Source of the DNA: Clostridia bacterium
Lineage (GTDB): Bacteria > Bacillota_A > Clostridia > Oscillospirales > CAG-272
NCBI GenBank assembly: GCA_017626655.1
Contig: JAGAIH010000240.1
Coordinates: 1 to 7,131, forward strand
Direction: 5' to 3'
Length of the DNA stretch: 7,131 bases
Positions 6,347 through 7,131 of the stretch are shown one piece after another (the first letter of the stretch is position 1; the number at the start of each line of letters is the position of its first letter). The notes beneath the pieces are model-generated. The model saw nothing but the letters and a program-made list of their open reading frames with translations, did no database searches and had not been told where the DNA came from. The position numbers and the translations under genes are program-made.

Positions 6347-6664
6347 TTAAGCCTCGTCCTTGCCGAGAGCCTGCTCCAGCCAGATCAGGCCGTAGCCGAA
6401 GGCCTCGTACAGGCCGTTCTTCTCGCCCTGGCGGACGATCTTGTTCTGATCCTCGGTCTCCACAACCTGGACCAGGATCTTGTCGGGAACCTTGTTGCCT
6501 TCCTCGGTCTTGTAGCTGAAGATCTCCAGAATGAGAATGTACTTCTCGGTCATATCACCGTAGCAAATGGTATCGCCCTCGCGGACGAGAGGACGGTCCT
6601 TATACATCAGGTACTTGCCCTCCACCAAGGGCGCACCGTTCAGATTCAAAGCGTCAGCGCTCAC
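6347..6664 (-). CDS. Conserved-looking hypothetical protein, 105 residues
   Basis: I do not recognise a named family. The protein is small, acidic and soluble, with no signal peptide, membrane helix or metal-binding cysteine cluster. Two parts stand out: an N-terminal segment GKYLMYKDRPLVREGDTICYG (about 15-35) leading into a beta-rich stretch (YILILEIFSY, then ILVQVVET), and a C-terminal helix ending in YGLIWLEQAL. From memory it resembles short uncharacterised proteins common in gut Clostridia, which I cannot verify here. The start is GTG at 6664, 8 bases after AAAGGAGG; the in-frame ATG at 6715 lies within the promoter spacer and is not transcribed from that promoter. The gene has its own consensus promoter downstream of truB, and probably shares transcripts with the serine hydrolase by read-through. 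The strong expression signals suggest a housekeeping or abundant protein; its role is unknown. Confidence 0.8.
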   Translation of the reverse strand: MSADALNLNGAPLVEGKYLMYKDRPLVREGDTICYGDMTEKYILILEIFSYKTEEGNKVPDKILVQVVETEDQNKIVRQGEKNGLYEAFGYGLIWLEQALGKDEA

Positions 6665-6672
6665 TATCGTTT

Positions 6673-6680
6673 CCTCCTTT
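6673..6680 (-). promoter_or_regulatory. Ribosome binding site that sets the GTG start of the 105-residue protein
   Basis: AAAGGAGG on the - strand lies 8 bases before the GTG at 6664-6662. No comparable site precedes the ATG at 6715. Confidence 0.82.
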
Positions 6681-6705
6681 GGGACATTGAATTGCGTTAC
6701 ACTGT

Positions 6706-6734
6706 AGTATACCACAGAATTCTTGATTTGTCAA
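6706..6734 (-). promoter_or_regulatory. Strong sigma-A type promoter of the 105-residue protein
   Basis: On the - strand, TTGACA (6734-6729) and TATACT (6711-6706) are separated by 17 bases, with TG one base before the -10 (extended -10). Transcription should start near 6699, giving a leader of about 35 bases. The design closely matches the glycyl radical enzyme promoter. Confidence 0.87.
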
Positions 6735-6738
6735 GGGA

Positions 6739-6750
6739 AAAAGCGCTTTT
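6739..6750. promoter_or_regulatory. Perfect 12-base palindrome upstream of the promoter, cre-like core
   Basis: AAAAGCGCTTTT is a perfect palindrome 4 bases upstream of the -35 box, in the gap after the truB stop. Its AAAGCGCTTT core matches the centre of the CcpA binding site (cre), but the outer TG and CA of that consensus are missing. It may be an operator, or a very small hairpin ending the truB transcript. Confidence 0.3.
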
Positions 6751-6753
6751 CTC

Positions 6754-7131
6754 TTACAAAACAAAAATCTTGATGGCCTTGACGGCGATCCCGTCCTCAT
6801 ATTCCCCCACCTCGCCCAGGGCGAAGAAGCCGCCGTGACTGTCACACAGGCGCAGTCTGGCACCGACAGGGAAGGACGCGCCGATCTTTTTGAGGTAGAT
6901 CTCACAGCCGTTGCGGCACAGCGTGCGGTAGAAATCGGGAAGGTTCACGGCGTCAAGATCCGAGAAAAGCTCCTCCACGGGGCGAAGCCGCTCTATACGC
7001 TCGTCCGGCTCCATAGCCTCCAGCGCCTCAAGGGTCACGCAATCGCCAATGGAGAATCCCCCCGCCTCGGTGCGGCGCAGAGCGGCCATGACGCCGCCGC
7101 AGCCCAAGGCCGCCCCGATGTCGGCGCACAG
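6754..7131 (-). CDS. truB: tRNA pseudouridine-55 synthase, C-terminal part (5' end outside window)
   Basis: The visible 125 residues are the C-terminal part of TruB, the cytoplasmic enzyme that converts U55 in the T-loop of tRNAs to pseudouridine. The frame is open to the window edge; GCGGVMAALRRT followed by GGFSIGDC is the conserved end of the catalytic domain (compare the family's ALRRTxxGxF). The remainder, with RPVEELFSDLDAV and ending in AVKAIKIFVL, is the C-terminal RNA-binding domain. The catalytic aspartate lies in the missing N-terminal part; whole TruB proteins have about 300 residues. The TTG at 7107 is an internal leucine codon, not a start. The stop (TAA, 6756-6754) is 89 bases before the next gene, which has its own promoter. 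No strong terminator follows, so some truB transcripts may continue into it. Confidence 0.88.
   Translation of the reverse strand: MCADIGAALGCGGVMAALRRTEAGGFSIGDCVTLEALEAMEPDERIERLRPVEELFSDLDAVNLPDFYRTLCRNGCEIYLKKIGASFPVGARLRLCDSHGGFFALGEVGEYEDGIAVKAIKIFVL

Noticed and set aside
6665..6715. Longer form of the 105-residue protein from the ATG at 6715
   Set aside because: That ATG is in the spacer between the -35 and -10 boxes; AAAGGAGG and the GTG at 6664 fit much better.

Overview
The window looks like part of the chromosome of an anaerobic, fairly GC-rich member of the Clostridia, probably a gut Oscillospiraceae-type Firmicute. The evidence is strong AGGAGG-type ribosome binding sites, TTGACA/TATAAT promoters, an oxygen-sensitive glycyl radical enzyme, and coding regions rich in G/C at third positions. 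The lineage is inferred from these traits, not from a database match. Seven genes are supported: five complete and two cut by the window edges.

Left part, + strand: the C-terminal end of a MATE-family efflux transporter (1-549), then a hairpin built from 7-base repeat units (549-640), then a two-component operon. The operon holds an OmpR/PhoB-type response regulator (678-1352) and a HAMP-type sensor histidine kinase (1349-2467), joined by an ATGA overlap. It ends at a long A/T-rich hairpin (2537-2583) that could terminate transcription on both strands. A stretch without a credible gene follows (2584-2820).

Right part, all on the - strand, in transcription order: the C-terminal end of truB, tRNA pseudouridine-55 synthase (7131-6754); a 105-residue protein of unknown function (6664-6347) with its own consensus promoter; a hairpin; a beta-lactamase-fold serine hydrolase (6279-5146); an intrinsic terminator; and a 725-residue glycyl radical enzyme (4998-2821) driven by a near-perfect promoter. 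Promoter positions fix the starts of the small protein and the glycyl radical enzyme at GTG codons, because the upstream ATGs lie inside the promoters.

The most interesting item is the glycyl radical enzyme. It is a complete, apparently single-gene unit with a Gly-Cys-x-Glu active-site loop, like the dehydratase/lyase branch and unlike pyruvate formate-lyase itself. No radical-SAM activase gene lies beside it, and its substrate cannot be read from the context. The two-component system probably senses at the membrane and may control the neighbouring exporter, but that is inference from adjacency. I found no CRISPR array, tRNA, rRNA, intact insertion sequence or defence system.
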